Part shown: one piece after another, positions 62,682 through 64,000 of the stretch
Numbering within the stretch: position 1 is the first letter of the stretch
Layout: each line of letters begins with the position of its first letter
Assembly: GCF_014222285.1 (NCBI RefSeq)
Contig: NZ_JACKZS010000010.1
Span: 16,211 to 80,210 of the forward strand
DNA: 64,000 nt
Direction: 5' to 3'
From: Nostoc sp. UCD121
GTDB taxonomy: Bacteria > Cyanobacteriota > Cyanobacteriia > Cyanobacteriales > Nostocaceae
Notes under the pieces: model-generated
What the model saw: only the letters and a program-made list of their open reading frames with translations
Databases searched by the model: none
What the model was told of the DNA's origin: nothing
Made by a program: the position numbers and the translations under genes

Positions 62682-62858
62682 AGCTCGACTTTATCCAAAA
62701 TTAAGAACTTGGCTTTTTGGCAAATACTTTTTCTATATCACTGATTATCGATCAAGTCCAAAAACTAAAACTACTGTCCTACAAAGGTTTCAGCTTAAGC
62801 GTTCGTGCAACGACTCCGCAGGAGTATCGCGTTGTGAAAAAAATGGATAAAGTCGAGC
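62682..62858. mobile_element. MITE-like element with AGCTCGACTTTATCCA ends
   Basis: 177 bp. AGCTCGACTTTATCCA (62682-62697) and TGGATAAAGTCGAGCT (62843-62858) are perfect 16-bp inverted ends. An inner GTGCAACGACTCC / GGAGTATCGCGTTG palindrome is present. No frame. Confidence 0.82.
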
Positions 62859-63135
62859 TAAGAGGAGAGAGGCTTTGAATTACCTGTAAGGAGACATGGA
62901 GAGCTATATTTCACTCTTTTAAAGTTGTTTCACTTAGGCAATATTTTAGATAACAAGATTATTCAATACCACTTGGTTAAGAATATTAGTAGGTTGGTTT
63001 TTGTTCCTAAACTCAACCTAAATATTTTACTTTTTAGGTTTAACCAAGAAGTATTACAGTATTATTTATCTTCAAAGTTGCCTGATTAATAAAAACAACA
63101 TCAGCTAAATAAATTCAACAATCGAGTGGTTGCAA

Positions 63136-63327
63136 ATGAAACATTTATTAACGAGCCAGAAGAATTTGATTGCTGGCTTCAGCCAGAATAATATATCTAC
63201 AGAAATAAGTCAATCTATGAAGGAAAAGTATACTTGTCTTTGCTGTTCAAATGCTTTACTACGTCACGTGAATTCAGGGGGAGCTTACTGGCGTTGTAGC
63301 TCCTGCTATCAAGAAATGCCAGTGTAG
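63136..63327 (+). CDS. Small zinc-ribbon protein
   Basis: 63 residues from ATG 63136. After 30 polar residues comes YTCLCCSNALLRHVNSGGAYWRCSSCYQEMP, with Cys-x-x-Cys twice spaced for a zinc ribbon. Such ribbons bind nucleic acid or stabilise small partners. It is followed 54 bases later by the DUF1816 gene on the same strand. I recall similar short proteins in Nostoc genomes, function unknown. Confidence 0.72.
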   Translation: MKHLLTSQKNLIAGFSQNNISTEISQSMKEKYTCLCCSNALLRHVNSGGAYWRCSSCYQEMPV

Positions 63328-63381
63328 AAAACAGAATCAAGAATGTCCTTAATCAAGTTAAATTAATCATTGGTATCTCTC

Positions 63382-63630
63382 ATGAATTTATTTCAATCTA
63401 ATCAATCAGAGTTTGCCTGGTGGGTAGAAATTAACACTACTGTTCCGCTCTGTACTTATTACTTTGGCCCTTTTGATAGTGAAAAAGAGGCACAACTTTA
63501 TAGAAGCGGCTATGTTGAAGACTTATATCAGGAAGAAGCCAGAGACATCATTGCGGTGGTCAAGCAATGTCAGCCTGATGACTTGACGATTTTTCATGAG
63601 AAAGCAGAAGTCCAAATATCTAGTTTTTGA
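63382..63630 (+). CDS. DUF1816 family protein
   Basis: 82 residues from ATG 63382 (MNLFQSNQ). EFAWWVEINTTVPLCTYYFGPFDSEKEAQLYRSGYVEDLYQEEA is the family pattern. The short product is cytosolic, of unknown role; the family occurs in cyanobacteria, partly near phycobilisome-related genes. Its last 37 bases overlap the end of the DUF3775 gene on the other strand. Confidence 0.85.
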   Translation: MNLFQSNQSEFAWWVEINTTVPLCTYYFGPFDSEKEAQLYRSGYVEDLYQEEARDIIAVVKQCQPDDLTIFHEKAEVQISSF

Positions 63631-63998
63631 AGCCCATCTCGCAGATATTTTGCTAAAAGAGGTTTTTCAATAATATAACTGGTTGCATAATTTTGAGGTA
63701 TAAGCTCTACTACTTGCTTAAGCAAGTTTGGGAAGTCTTCTGCTTGTTCACCTAATGCAGTTCTACCAAGCCACATCAAAGCTATGACCTCTACTTTTTC
63801 TTCTTCGGAGAATTCATGAATATATTTTTGCAGGATATTTATTGAACATCTCCCTGTAATATTTAAATCCTCTAAATAATAAGACAATTTATCTATAAAT
63901 GTTTCTGGTTGTTTTGTTCTAGCAGAACCAATTGTTCCATAGATTAATTCAGCCATATCAATAATTTTATATATTTTGTTAATTGACAATAAACTCAT
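63594..63998 (-). CDS. DUF3775-like protein
   Basis: 134 residues from ATG 63996-63998, two bases from the window edge. CSINILQKYIHEFSEEEKVEVIALMWLGR and EKPLLAKYLRDGLQKL fit DUF3775, a small helical protein family. Its regulatory region lies outside the window. The 3' end overlaps the DUF1816 gene tail to tail. Confidence 0.72.
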   Translation of the reverse strand: MSLLSINKIYKIIDMAELIYGTIGSARTKQPETFIDKLSYYLEDLNITGRCSINILQKYIHEFSEEEKVEVIALMWLGRTALGEQAEDFPNLLKQVVELIPQNYATSYIIEKPLLAKYLRDGLQKLDIWTSAFS

Positions 63999-64000
63999 AT

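Larger units (their letters stand above)
62441..63135. other. Spacer with two inverted-repeat elements
   Basis: About 695 bases holding the elements at 62454-62571 and 62682-62858 and no gene. The last 250 bases are AT-rich promoter-like sequence before the zinc-ribbon gene. Confidence 0.6.

Overview
The window looks like the chromosome of a filamentous, probably heterocyst-forming cyanobacterium of the Nostocales. Reasons: an intact psbI gene for a 38-residue photosystem II subunit; ycf51, DUF1816, DUF6464, DUF3769 and YaaW-type genes; HIP1 octamers (GCGATCGC) scattered through genes and spacers; 7-bp short tandem repeats of the STRR type; and many small inverted-repeat elements. No rRNA, tRNA, CRISPR array, complete insertion sequence or prophage was seen.

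Layout. 1-5.9 kb: the end of a DUF29-like gene, an alpha-glucan phosphorylase, a small unknown gene, a long gene-poor spacer and a left-handed beta-helix acyltransferase. 6.2-12.4 kb: psbI, an LptD-like DUF3769 outer-membrane protein, a small outer-membrane barrel and the lipid II flippase MurJ. 12.5-14.0 kb: a broken kinase fragment and two small genes that share a Ser-Gly-His-Val motif. 14.0-21.3 kb: a lumenal pentapeptide-repeat protein, an LCP-family ligase, mannose-1-phosphate guanylyltransferase, YidD, an ABC1/UbiB kinase-like protein and an ABC-2 exporter pair. 21.6-27.4 kb: a zinc-ribbon Ser/Thr kinase, an alpha/beta hydrolase, a MOSC protein, a bestrophin and a VOC protein. 26.8-28.1 kb: an almost gene-free stretch with four hairpins of terminator type on the + strand. 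28.1-31.4 kb: a MazF-type toxin-antitoxin pair, an LRAT-domain protein, a SIMPL protein and a ComFB-like protein. 31.9-39.5 kb: an FAD oxidoreductase, YaaW, an O-antigen ligase-like protein, Ycf51, and an overlapping GldA-like dehydrogenase plus class I aminotransferase. 39.5-42.3 kb: a degraded patch with an NB-ARC gene carrying one in-frame stop, a nuclease-family fragment cut by an inverted-repeat element, and an element with 6-bp target duplications. 42.3-46.4 kb: an XRE regulator and a 1267-residue hybrid histidine kinase. 47-50.3 kb: an acyltransferase, a GNAT protein and two small proteins. 50.6-58 kb: a complete branched-chain or neutral amino-acid ABC transporter (binding protein, two permeases, two ATPases), with Uma2-type and Rpn-type nuclease genes placed between its subunits. 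58.6-64 kb: a DUF1493 protein, a histidine phosphatase, glucokinase, an exported protein, a frameshifted fasciclin gene, a zinc ribbon, DUF1816 and DUF3775.

The genes mostly serve envelope building (LptD-like, MurJ, LCP ligase, ManC, O-antigen ligase, acyltransferases), glycogen and glucose use (GlgP, Glk), amino-acid uptake, and signalling. The most unusual material is the small-element landscape: at least nine elements with terminal inverted repeats, one of which cuts a gene; repeats translated inside four proteins; a nonsense codon inside a perfect 16-bp stem; and a hairpin-rich non-coding strip next to the toxin-antitoxin pair. All assignments rest on reading the sequence and on memory of protein families; no database search was run.
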